This document shows positions 8,214-16,527 of a DNA stretch of 64,000 bases, piece after piece. The DNA comes from Chryseobacterium camelliae (GTDB lineage Bacteria; Bacteroidota; Bacteroidia; Flavobacteriales; Weeksellaceae). Made by a program: the position numbers and the translations under genes. Position 1 is the stretch's first letter; each line of letters begins with the position of its first letter. The notes beneath the pieces were generated by a model. It made no database searches. It had not been told where the DNA came from and saw only the letters and a list, made by a program, of their open reading frames with translations. The DNA is taken from NCBI RefSeq assembly GCF_027920545.1, contig NZ_CP115859.1, positions 3,334,001-3,398,000 of the forward strand. The letters are read 5' to 3'.

Positions 8214-10708
8214 TGAACAAAACCTTACTTTTTTCCTTTCTTTTTATTCAAAACATACTATTTGCTCAATTTTCCGAGCGAAGTTTATCCTCCGAAAAAT
8301 GGCAGTTCAAAAACGCTAAAGAAAATAAATGGCTCACGGCCACTGTGCCGGGAACGGTTCATTTAGATTTGATGAATAACAAAATTATTCCGGACCCTTA
8401 TAAAGATGAAAATGAGAAAAAAGTTCAGTGGGTGGAGAACGAAGATTGGGATTATCAGACTTCATTTGTTATTTCATCGAAAGAATTGGCCAATCAAAAT
8501 ATTGAATTGGTCTTTAATGGACTGGATACGTTTTCGGAGATTTATATAAATGGAAAATTATTGCAGTCAACAGATAATATGTTCAGGAAATGGACGATTC
8601 CTGTGAAGCAAAACTTAAAAATAGGAGGGAATATTTTACAGGTTAAATTCAAATCTGCAGTACATGCCGGAAAAGAATTGGCAAAAAAAGTTCCTTTCAC
8701 TACACCGGAATCTCCAAGAAGTTATATAAGAAAAGCACAATATCAGTTTGGTTGGGATTGGGGACCAAGATTGGTTACCGCAGGAATCTGGAAAGAGGTG
8801 AAATTAAATTTCTGGAATCTTGCAAAACTTGAGAATGTAAAAATCGAACAAAAAGCTTTAACGAAACAAAAAGCAGCATTAAATATCCACACTGAAATTC
8901 TTGCAGATAAAGAAGGAAAATATTCAGTTTCAATTAATAACAAGATCAGCAATATTCAGTTAAAAAAAGGAAAAAACAGTATCGAAATTCCTTTTACTAT
9001 TGAAAATCCAAAACTCTGGCAACCGAATGGTCAGGGTGAACAGAATTTATATAATATCAAAGTTTCCCTGCAAAAAGAATCAAAAATTTTAACGGAAAAA
9101 ACGGAAAGAATTGGATTAAAAACAATCGAGCTTGTTCAGGAAAAAGACCAAAAAGGGAAATCATTCTACTTTAAAGTCAATGGAAATCCAATCTATGCAA
9201 AAGGAACCAACTGGATTCCCGGTGACAGTTTTTCACCAAGAGTGACCAAAGGAAAATATCAGGAACTTATTAAAGCCTGTAAAGATGTCAACATGAACAT
9301 GATTAGAATCTGGGGTGGAGGAATTTACGAAGATGATGAATTTTACAAAGCTTGCGACGAGAACGGAATTCTGGTGTGGCAGGATTTTATGTTTGCCGGA
9401 AGTTTTTACCCTGCAGACGAAAATTTCCAGGAGAATGTGGAGATGGAGGTTAAAGATCAGATTGAAAGACTTCAGAATCATGCTTCATTAGCATTGTGGT
9501 GCGGAAATAATGAAGTGGATGAAGCTATTGTCAATTGGGGATATCAAAAGCAATTTAAATACTCAAAAGAAGATTCTATGAAGGTTTGGAAAGATTACAA
9601 GAAAATCTTTCATGAGGTGATTCCTAATGCGATTAAAAAATATGCAACAAGTGACAAGCAAATATATTGGGAAAGCTCACCCTCAATCGGTTGGGGACAT
9701 AAAGAAAGCCTGACAGAAGGAGATTCTCACTATTGGGGAGTTTGGTGGGGAGAGCAACCCTTTGAGATTTACAACGAAAAAGTTCCGAGATTTGCTTCAG
9801 AATATGGTTTTCAGGGAATGCCGACGTTGGAAACTACAAAATCTATGTTTTCAGGAACTCCCGATTTAAGTTTGCAGAATGGTACCGTCAAAGCACATGA
9901 AAAACATTCGAGAGGCTGGGAAATTATCGACAATTATATGAAGCGGGATTACAATATTCCGACTGATTTTGTAAAATACAATTATGTTTCTCAATTGCTT
10001 CAGGCCCGCGGAATGCAGATTGCGATTGAAGCGCACCGCCGTGCAAAACCTTACAATATGGGAACTTTGTACTGGCAATTGAACGATTGCTGGCCAGTGG
10101 TTTCATGGTCGTCCATTGATTATTCGGGAAATTGGAAAGCCTTGCATTATCAGGTGAAAAGAAGTTTTGAAAATCAGGTGATTTTGATTTCGGAAGAGAA
10201 GATAGAAGAAGATGAAATCCTAAACTTTTATGTAGTTAATGATAATTTAGAAAAGGTTGAAGATTTATATTTAGATTTTAATATTATGAAATTTAATGGT
10301 GAGAAACAAGGTTCTGGAGGATTAGCGGATTCTTATACTATAGAGCCAAATGGAATATTAAAATTTCCTTTTTCACTTGAAGAAATTATTGGAAATTCAA
10401 AAAAAGACGAAATTTTTCTCGCTATCACTGCTAGAGATAAAAATGAGAAGATATTTGCTCAGGCTAATTATTTTTTCGTAAAACCTAAAGATTTAAAATT
10501 GATAAAACCAACTATTAAAATCAAAAAAATATCTCCAAAAGAAATCGAAGTTTCTACAGATGTTCTTGCGAAAGATGTTTATTTATTGGGAGATGCTCAT
10601 TTCAGTGATAATTTCTTCGACTTGCTTCCGAATACTTCAAAAAGAATCAAACTTTCAAAACCGTTGGAAAAAGTTGAGATAATGAGTTTGTTTGATACAA
10701 TGAACTAA
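8213..10708 (+). CDS. Beta-mannosidase, GH2
   Basis: 831 residues with an N-terminal signal peptide (hydrophobic LLFSFLFIQNILFA). Glycoside hydrolase family 2 architecture: jelly-roll sugar-binding domain, Ig-like domain, TIM barrel, then C-terminal beta domains. The acid/base Glu434 is in LWCGNNEVDEA and the nucleophile Glu530 in ASEYGFQGMP; WDWGPRLVTAGIW is characteristic of beta-mannosidases. It would remove the beta-linked Man of the N-glycan core, which fits the GH20 and glycosylasparaginase genes nearby. It overlaps the upstream GxxExxY gene by one base. A REP-like hairpin follows the stop codon. Confidence 0.93.
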   Translation: MNKTLLFSFLFIQNILFAQFSERSLSSEKWQFKNAKENKWLTATVPGTVHLDLMNNKIIPDPYKDENEKKVQWVENEDWDYQTSFVISSKELANQNIELVFNGLDTFSEIYINGKLLQSTDNMFRKWTIPVKQNLKIGGNILQVKFKSAVHAGKELAKKVPFTTPESPRSYIRKAQYQFGWDWGPRLVTAGIWKEVKLNFWNLAKLENVKIEQKALTKQKAALNIHTEILADKEGKYSVSINNKISNIQLKKGKNSIEIPFTIENPKLWQPNGQGEQNLYNIKVSLQKESKILTEKTERIGLKTIELVQEKDQKGKSFYFKVNGNPIYAKGTNWIPGDSFSPRVTKGKYQELIKACKDVNMNMIRIWGGGIYEDDEFYKACDENGILVWQDFMFAGSFYPADENFQENVEMEVKDQIERLQNHASLALWCGNNEVDEAIVNWGYQKQFKYSKEDSMKVWKDYKKIFHEVIPNAIKKYATSDKQIYWESSPSIGWGHKESLTEGDSHYWGVWWGEQPFEIYNEKVPRFASEYGFQGMPTLETTKSMFSGTPDLSLQNGTVKAHEKHSRGWEIIDNYMKRDYNIPTDFVKYNYVSQLLQARGMQIAIEAHRRAKPYNMGTLYWQLNDCWPVVSWSSIDYSGNWKALHYQVKRSFENQVILISEEKIEEDEILNFYVVNDNLEKVEDLYLDFNIMKFNGEKQGSGGLADSYTIEPNGILKFPFSLEEIIGNSKKDEIFLAITARDKNEKIFAQANYFFVKPKDLKLIKPTIKIKKISPKEIEVSTDVLAKDVYLLGDAHFSDNFFDLLPNTSKRIKLSKPLEKVEIMSLFDTMN

Positions 10709-10721
10709 AAAATAATCATAT

Positions 10722-10803
10722 AATTGTCATTCTGAATGGAGCAAAGCGGAGTGAAGAACCTCTACAATTAAACAGATATTGTTCCTTCGTCAGAATGACA
10801 ATT
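10722..10803. repeat. REP-like intergenic hairpin, family A
   Basis: The 14-base arms AATTGTCATTCTGA (10722-10735) and TCAGAATGACAATT (10790-10803) are exact reverse complements around a 54-base loop that contains GGAGCAAAGCGGAGTGAAGAA. There is no coding. It resembles dispersed palindromic repeats common in flavobacterial intergenic regions (inference; other copies cannot be checked here). Confidence 0.75.
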
Positions 10804-10881
10804 CTAATAATTTATCTCGGAGAAAGAAAATAGACAATTCAAAAAAACTTTGAAAACTTCGTTTTAAAAAGAATTCAGCCG

Positions 10882-10889
10882 TAAATTTG
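10882..10889 (+). promoter_or_regulatory. Promoter -7 box for AEC transporter gene
   Basis: TAAATTTG, an exact match to the Bacteroidota TAnnTTTG consensus, lies 16 bases before the ATG at 10906. Confidence 0.55.
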
Positions 10890-10905
10890 CCCATATTTTT
10901 AGATT

Positions 10906-11814
10906 ATGGTAAATTTTGTTCTCATTGCAGTGTGTATTATTGCAGGAATGGTTTTCAAAGCCACAAAATCTATCCATCCCGATGCTCACAAAGGTATTAA
11001 CACCTGGATTCTTTATCTGGCGCTTCCGGCGGTTTCTTTTAAATACCTGCCGAAAGTACAATGGACGACAGAAATGCTTTTCCCGATCTTAGCGACCTTC
11101 CTGATTGCTGTTTTCTGTTTCTTTTTTATGATGTTTTACAGCAAAAGCAGAGGATATTCCAGGCGGTCAAGAAGTACATTGGAATTAGCAAGCGGATACA
11201 GCAATACTTCATTCATCGGATTTCCCTTAATTTCTGCCTTTTATGGGGAAAGCTTGTTAAGCATTGCCATCATTTGCGATCAGACCATGTTTTTTGCCCT
11301 TTCAACCTTAGGAATTATTGCAGCAGTAAAAGGCGGCAGTAAATCCGGAAAAGTGAGTGCAAAATTTATACTCAAAAGATTAATTACTTTCCCTCCTTTG
11401 GTAGGATGTATTTCTGCACTCGTCTTATCTCAGTTTGTAGACTTTAGTTTTGCGGAGCCTTTTTTTGATAAACTGGCGGCAACGGTAAGTCCATTGGCGT
11501 TGTTTTCTGTAGGACTACAATTGAAGTTCAACGGTTGGAAAAAACTGATTCCTCAAATGTCTGCTTCAATGCTGTATAAATTGATTTTAGCTCCGGCCAT
11601 CGTCTTAGGATTGGCTTTATTATTAGGAATCAAAGGAAATACGGCAAAAATTACAATTTTTGAGGCTGCAATGCCAACTTTGGTCACTTCGAGTATTATT
11701 GCAGAACAGTTCAGGCTCAACACCAAGCTCACCAATTTAATTATCGGGTTCAGTATTATCGTAGGATTTTTTACTTCCGCAATCTGGTATCAAATTATTG
11801 AGATGTTTTTCTAA
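10906..11814 (+). CDS. AEC (auxin efflux carrier) family transporter
   Basis: 302 residues with about ten hydrophobic segments. The two repeated halves and the conserved start (a cytoplasmic-membrane helix followed by KGINTWILYLALPAVSF) fit bacterial AEC/malonate-transporter-like permeases. Substrates are not predictable; characterised bacterial members move malate, malonate or other organic acids. It is preceded by a good -7 box and appears monocistronic. Its 3' end overlaps by four bases the 3' end of the convergent minus-strand gene at 11811. Confidence 0.85.
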   Translation: MVNFVLIAVCIIAGMVFKATKSIHPDAHKGINTWILYLALPAVSFKYLPKVQWTTEMLFPILATFLIAVFCFFFMMFYSKSRGYSRRSRSTLELASGYSNTSFIGFPLISAFYGESLLSIAIICDQTMFFALSTLGIIAAVKGGSKSGKVSAKFILKRLITFPPLVGCISALVLSQFVDFSFAEPFFDKLAATVSPLALFSVGLQLKFNGWKKLIPQMSASMLYKLILAPAIVLGLALLLGIKGNTAKITIFEAAMPTLVTSSIIAEQFRLNTKLTNLIIGFSIIVGFFTSAIWYQIIEMFF

Positions 11815-12281
11815 TTCAACTTAAAATCATACAGAATAATAGAGTCTATATTATCTTTCCATTGTTCCATATGTGCTGTATTGCTTACAGAAGGTGTAAT
11901 CGAAGTAGATTGGTATGAGGAACTTCCTTTTAGTCTTATTTTAGCTTTAAAAACCATTTTTTTTCCGGTTTTCTGAATCGTATTTAAAACAAAAATGGGA
12001 GCTCCCATAAGTTGCCCTTCACTGAATAAAAGTTCAATGCTGTTATCTTTCACATCATCCTTTTTAAAGTGGTGTAACATATCAAAAAAATCAACCTTTT
12101 CAGTAATGTTTTCTTCTTTTACGATTTCAAAATTGTTGATTTTATTGTTTTTTATTTCAGGTTTAAGCAGGATTTTTTTACCAATGGGAATGATAATTTC
12201 TCCTTTTTTTAAAGCGGTTTTTTCCTGAGCCTGAATGATCAACATTAAAAATAAGAATACAATGGAGAGAATTTTTTTCAT
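11811..12281 (-). CDS. Secreted hypothetical protein
   Basis: 156 residues, not recognised. The N-terminus MKKILSIVFLFLMLIIQAQ is a clear signal peptide with a probable cleavage after AQA/QAQ. The mature part is beta-rich and charged (KKGEIIIPIGKKILLKPE) with no Cys and no catalytic signature. It overlaps the AEC gene tail-to-tail by four bases, so transcripts converge with no room for a terminator between them. Likely periplasmic or surface exposed. Confidence 0.7.
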   Translation of the reverse strand: MKKILSIVFLFLMLIIQAQEKTALKKGEIIIPIGKKILLKPEIKNNKINNFEIVKEENITEKVDFFDMLHHFKKDDVKDNSIELLFSEGQLMGAPIFVLNTIQKTGKKMVFKAKIRLKGSSSYQSTSITPSVSNTAHMEQWKDNIDSIILYDFKLN

Positions 12282-12374
12282 AGCTAGTTATTTGAATTGT
12301 TATTAGAACGATAAAAATAGAAATTATTGCGGTTCACAAAAGAAAAAATTAATTTTACACTTTAAATATTTTTC

Positions 12375-14822
12375 TTGAACTACGCTCAAATCGTTTTACC
12401 GTTAAATTTAAAAGGATCTTTTACCTATAAAGTTCCTGAAGAACTGCAATCTGAAATTCAGCAGGGAATGCGTGTTCTGGTTCCTTTCGGCGGTAAAAAG
12501 ATCTATACAGGGATTGTTTTTGAACTTCACGACAATGCTCCGGAAAACTTTGTGGCAAAAGAAGTGATCAATATTCTGGATGATAAGCCGATCGTTCCTG
12601 CAGAGCAGATTAATTTTTGGAACTGGCTTTCAGAATATTATGTGTCAGGTTTGGGGGAAATCTACCGTTTTGCATTTCCGTCTTCCTTGAAACTGGAAAG
12701 TGAAACCTATTTAAAATTAAAACCCAACATAAGGGTTGATTTTGAAAACCTGGATGTCAATGAAATGTACCTTATTCAGGCGCTGGAAGTTCGTCAGTTG
12801 ATCAATCTGACAGATATTGAAGCTTTCATTCCCAAAAAAGATATTATTAAAACCATCAATTCGTTAATTGATCTGCAGTACATCGAAATTGATGAAAAAA
12901 TTGCTGAAAAATATAAAGCAAAGGAAGTTGCGTATGTGAGAATTAATGATGAGGTTTTAAAAAACCAGAATCTTTCTGAAATCCTTTTAACGTTAAAGAG
13001 AGCACAGAAACAGAAAGATCTTTTTCTGCATATTTTGGAAAAACAGACGGAAAATCCTGATTTACATATAAAAAAGGCGGAGTTGTTTGGTGACGGATAT
13101 TTCGGAAGCTCACACTTCAAGTCTTTGGCAGATAAAAATCTGGTGGAGGAATATTATATGCAAAAAGACAGAATCGAAAGTTATGAAGGGGAAATTGAAG
13201 AAATCGAAGAGCTTTCCGAATCTCAAAAAACTGCGAAAACTGAGATTGATGAAGCTTTTGAAGAAGGAAAAAATGTTCTGCTTCATGGAGTAACTTCGTC
13301 AGGTAAAACCCATATTTATTTAGAAAAAATTGAAGATTGCCTGAACGAGGGAAAAAACGTTCTGTTTTTACTTCCTGAAATTTCTTTAACGAAGCAAATT
13401 ACTCAAAGATTAGAAAAAAAATACGGCAGACAACTTGGTTTTTACCATCAGAAGCTTACCGATTTTGAAAGGGTGGAAGTTTGGAGAAGAATTCGGCAAA
13501 ATGATATAACAATCCTTATCGGAACACGAAATGCCTTGTTTTTGCCTTTCCAGAATTTAGGATTGATTGTTGTGGATGAAGAGCACGATTCTGCCTACAA
13601 ACCAAGGGAAGTTTCGCCTTATTTTAATGCAAAAGATGCTGCACAGGTTCTGGGGAGCTTTTACAATGCCAGAGTCATTCTGGGTTCTGCAACGCCTTCC
13701 GTTGAAAGCTATTACAATGCAAGAAAAAACAGAATAAAATATGTTTTTCTGGAAGAACGCTTTGGAAATGTAAATCTTCCTGAATATGAATTGATTAATT
13801 TTAAAGAAGCTCAGGATTCCAAAAAGGTTTCCGGGAACTTTTCTTTGCAGCTGATTGATGAGTTAAAACGAACTGTGGATGAAAAAAATCAGGCGATTGT
13901 GCTTCATAACCGCCGCGGTTATGCCAATGTAATAGAATGTGAGACTTGTGGTTATGTGAATTACTGCTCGAATTGTGATGTCGTGATGACCTATCATAAG
14001 GCTGCAAACGAAATGAAATGTCATTATTGCGGACAAAGAGCTTCAAAGCCTAAAACCTGCCCGAAATGTCATTCTGAAAATCTCAATGAGAGAGGAGTAG
14101 GAGTTGAGCAGATTCATGAAGAAGTTTCAAAATTATTTCCTGAAAATGAAGTTGACAGAATGGACGTCGATTCTATGAGGAAAAAATTTGCCTACGAAAA
14201 GCTATACGAAAAGATCGAAGACGGAGAAACGGATATTGTGGTGGGAACTCAGATGATTTCCAAAGGACTGGATTTTGATCATATTGAATTGGTGGCGATT
14301 CCCAAAGCAGATTCTTTATTGTATGTTCAGGATTTTAGGGCGGAAGAAAGAGCGTACCAGCTTATTACACAGGTTTCCGGCAGGGCGGGAAGAGTTTCCG
14401 GGAAAGGGAAGATTATCATCCAGACTTACAATCCGGACCATTCTGTTTTTCAGTTGATTAAAATGAATAATCCGGCTAAGGTTTATAAATATATTTTAAC
14501 GGATCGCCAAAAATTTCATTATCCTCCTTTTACAAAACTCATTATGATTGAGCTTAAGCATAGAAGAGAAGATAAGGTAAATCGCGCTTCTCAGTTTTTA
14601 GGTTCGGTCTTACGAAAATACCTTCCTGAAGATTGTGTTTTGGGACCGGAGAAATCTCAGATTGCAAGACTTAACAATTTATACCAGTTTCAGATTTTAT
14701 TAAAACTTCCAAGAGGGAAAAACTATGAAAAATTCAAAAAAATGGTTTTATTAAGTTTGAAAGAATTTGACGAAATCACTGCATACCAAAGCATCAAAAA
14801 AGACGTTTTTGTTGATTTTTAA
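12375..14822 (+). CDS. priA: Primosomal protein N' (replication restart helicase PriA)
   Basis: 815 residues. The N-terminal DNA-binding domain starts YAQIVLPLNLKGSFTYKVP. The helicase motor has Walker A GVTSSGKT (residues 305-312) and the DEEH box (VVDEEHDSAYK). Eight zinc-ligand Cys follow in the blocks CETCGYVNYCSNC and CHYCGQ...CPKC. PriA reloads the replisome at stalled forks. The start is TTG: the only in-frame possibility before the conserved N-terminus, because a TAA lies in frame at 12363-12365. Monocistronic, with no convincing ribosome binding site. Confidence 0.96.
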   Translation: MNYAQIVLPLNLKGSFTYKVPEELQSEIQQGMRVLVPFGGKKIYTGIVFELHDNAPENFVAKEVINILDDKPIVPAEQINFWNWLSEYYVSGLGEIYRFAFPSSLKLESETYLKLKPNIRVDFENLDVNEMYLIQALEVRQLINLTDIEAFIPKKDIIKTINSLIDLQYIEIDEKIAEKYKAKEVAYVRINDEVLKNQNLSEILLTLKRAQKQKDLFLHILEKQTENPDLHIKKAELFGDGYFGSSHFKSLADKNLVEEYYMQKDRIESYEGEIEEIEELSESQKTAKTEIDEAFEEGKNVLLHGVTSSGKTHIYLEKIEDCLNEGKNVLFLLPEISLTKQITQRLEKKYGRQLGFYHQKLTDFERVEVWRRIRQNDITILIGTRNALFLPFQNLGLIVVDEEHDSAYKPREVSPYFNAKDAAQVLGSFYNARVILGSATPSVESYYNARKNRIKYVFLEERFGNVNLPEYELINFKEAQDSKKVSGNFSLQLIDELKRTVDEKNQAIVLHNRRGYANVIECETCGYVNYCSNCDVVMTYHKAANEMKCHYCGQRASKPKTCPKCHSENLNERGVGVEQIHEEVSKLFPENEVDRMDVDSMRKKFAYEKLYEKIEDGETDIVVGTQMISKGLDFDHIELVAIPKADSLLYVQDFRAEERAYQLITQVSGRAGRVSGKGKIIIQTYNPDHSVFQLIKMNNPAKVYKYILTDRQKFHYPPFTKLIMIELKHRREDKVNRASQFLGSVLRKYLPEDCVLGPEKSQIARLNNLYQFQILLKLPRGKNYEKFKKMVLLSLKEFDEITAYQSIKKDVFVDF

Positions 14823-14887
14823 CAATTTTTAACAAAATTTATAAGGTTTTAGTATACCTTAAAGAGCTGATTAATAGCAATAATTTC

Positions 14888-14926
14888 TACTTTTGATCGT
14901 TGCTTATATGTTTGGCTGTACTTTTG
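14888..14926 (+). promoter_or_regulatory. Three consecutive -7 boxes upstream of dacB
   Basis: TACTTTTG (14888-14895), TATGTTTG (14907-14914) and TACTTTTG (14919-14926) all match TAnnTTTG exactly within 39 bases. The last is 55 bases from the dacB start. The real start or starts cannot be distinguished by eye. Confidence 0.5.
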
Positions 14927-14981
14927 ATTTAACTATAATTCATCCGTGGCATCCAAATTGAGTAATAAAAAGAAAAATTAG

Positions 14982-16448
14982 ATGGTAAAATTCAGAAAAT
15001 ATATTTCAGGTATTACGGTATTGGCTTCTGGTTTATTCCTCGCTCAGTCTACCGTTTCCACGGTTCTTTATTCTCCCACATATGATAGTCAGAAATCCAT
15101 TGCAAATCTGCCTTCTCCTGTGGCTGCGGTTGAAAAAACCATTCTTTCGCCAAAAGAACTTATAGATGTTAATCTAAATACAATGGTAACGGATCCTGTG
15201 CTGAAGAATGCCAATTGGGGCTTCGTAGTATATGATCCTAAAACAAAAAAGATCATTTCTTCGTACAACGAAAATGCATCCTTGGTTCCTGCATCCACCA
15301 CAAAATTGCTTACAACTGAGACTGCTTTGAATCTATTGGGTGAAAACTACCGTTGGATGACGCAGCTTGAATATTCGGGGCAGGTTGATGAAAACGGTGT
15401 TTTGAACGGGAACTTGTATATCGTAGGAAGCGGAGATCCTTCTTTGGGAACCAATAAAGCTGGAGCATTATCCTACAGAGAAATCATTGCAGATTTTGTA
15501 AGCGGGCTTTCACGTGAGGGTATAAAAAAGGTAAACGGTGATATTATTATTCAGACAGCACTTTTCAAAGGTAATATTTCAAGACTTCCGGAAAATGTTG
15601 TGTGGCTAGAAAACAATAATTATTATTTACCGGTAGGTACAACCCGTGAGATCAGTCCGGCAAATGAGAAGTTAATCGTTAAAAAAAGTAATTTCTCAAC
15701 CGATAAAAAATTCTTCTATGTTTCTCCTTATGCCAATCAAATGGTATATGCAGAAAAGTATGAAGGAAACGAGAATTTAACTACAAAATTACCGGATGCA
15801 CCTGCTTATCTTGCTAATACCTTCAGAACGACTCTGGTAAAAAGCGGAATTGCGATAACCGGAAAAGTAACGCCAAAAATGACGGATGCATCACCTGAAA
15901 GCAGAAAACTGGTTTCTGCCTATAAATCTCCTACATTGACGGATATTGTATATTATACCAATCAGCATAGCGATAATTCTCTCGCAGAAGCGCTGTTGAG
16001 AACAGTAGGTTTTTTCAGAAAAGGAGATCAGACCAGTGAGAGTGGGAGAATAGTGGTGAAAGATCATCTTAAAGATATTGCTTTTGATGCAGAAGGATTA
16101 AATTATATGGATGGAAGCGGACTATCAAGAAGTAATACGGTGACGCCAATTGCCCAGGTGAAATATCTTACATCCTTAATGAACCAAAAGTATTATCAAA
16201 CCTATTTCACTTCATTACCGATCGGCGGACAATCCGGAACGTTGAAAAGAATGTTCAATATAACAGGAAACGGACAGATTTTTGCAAAAACCGGAACCTT
16301 GAATAAAGTAAAAACATTGGCAGGTTATATAAAGACCAATTCGGGAAGAACATTAGTATTCTCTCTTTTGGTAAATAACTATTCCGGTTCTGTGGATATG
16401 GTGAAAAAAAGAATGGAAAAAATTCTTGAACCGACTCTAGAGCTTTAA
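14982..16448 (+). CDS. dacB: D-alanyl-D-alanine carboxypeptidase/endopeptidase, PBP4 type
   Basis: 488 residues, peptidase family S13, secreted (N-terminal hydrophobic segment ending in LFLAQS). Penicillin-binding motifs are all present: SxxK as STTK (Ser105-Lys108), SDN (330-332) and KTG (436-438). The long insertion between the first two motifs is typical of PBP4. It trims peptidoglycan stem peptides and cleaves D-Ala-mDAP crosslinks in the periplasm. Three TAnnTTTG boxes lie upstream and an intrinsic terminator directly after, so it is probably monocistronic. Confidence 0.95.
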   Translation: MVKFRKYISGITVLASGLFLAQSTVSTVLYSPTYDSQKSIANLPSPVAAVEKTILSPKELIDVNLNTMVTDPVLKNANWGFVVYDPKTKKIISSYNENASLVPASTTKLLTTETALNLLGENYRWMTQLEYSGQVDENGVLNGNLYIVGSGDPSLGTNKAGALSYREIIADFVSGLSREGIKKVNGDIIIQTALFKGNISRLPENVVWLENNNYYLPVGTTREISPANEKLIVKKSNFSTDKKFFYVSPYANQMVYAEKYEGNENLTTKLPDAPAYLANTFRTTLVKSGIAITGKVTPKMTDASPESRKLVSAYKSPTLTDIVYYTNQHSDNSLAEALLRTVGFFRKGDQTSESGRIVVKDHLKDIAFDAEGLNYMDGSGLSRSNTVTPIAQVKYLTSLMNQKYYQTYFTSLPIGGQSGTLKRMFNITGNGQIFAKTGTLNKVKTLAGYIKTNSGRTLVFSLLVNNYSGSVDMVKKRMEKILEPTLEL

Positions 16449-16468
16449 TAAATGCAAATAATAAATAT

Positions 16469-16503
16469 AAAAACCTTTTAATCCTGATTAGAAGGTTTTT
16501 TTT
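16469..16503 (+). terminator. Rho-independent terminator after dacB
   Basis: The stem AAAAACCTT (16469-16477) pairs with AAGGTTTTT (16492-16500), followed by a T-run that leads straight into the -7 box of the next gene. Confidence 0.75.
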
Positions 16504-16510
16504 ATCTTTG
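16503..16510 (+). promoter_or_regulatory. Promoter -7 box for M1 aminopeptidase gene
   Basis: TATCTTTG is an exact TAnnTTTG match 17 bases before the ATG at 16528. It begins in the T-run of the dacB terminator. Confidence 0.6.
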
Positions 16511-16527
16511 ATTGATAATAATTTATA

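Noticed and set aside
12282-12374. ATG start for priA further upstream
   Set aside because: An in-frame TAA lies at 12363-12365, and the conserved N-terminus begins right at the TTG at 12375.
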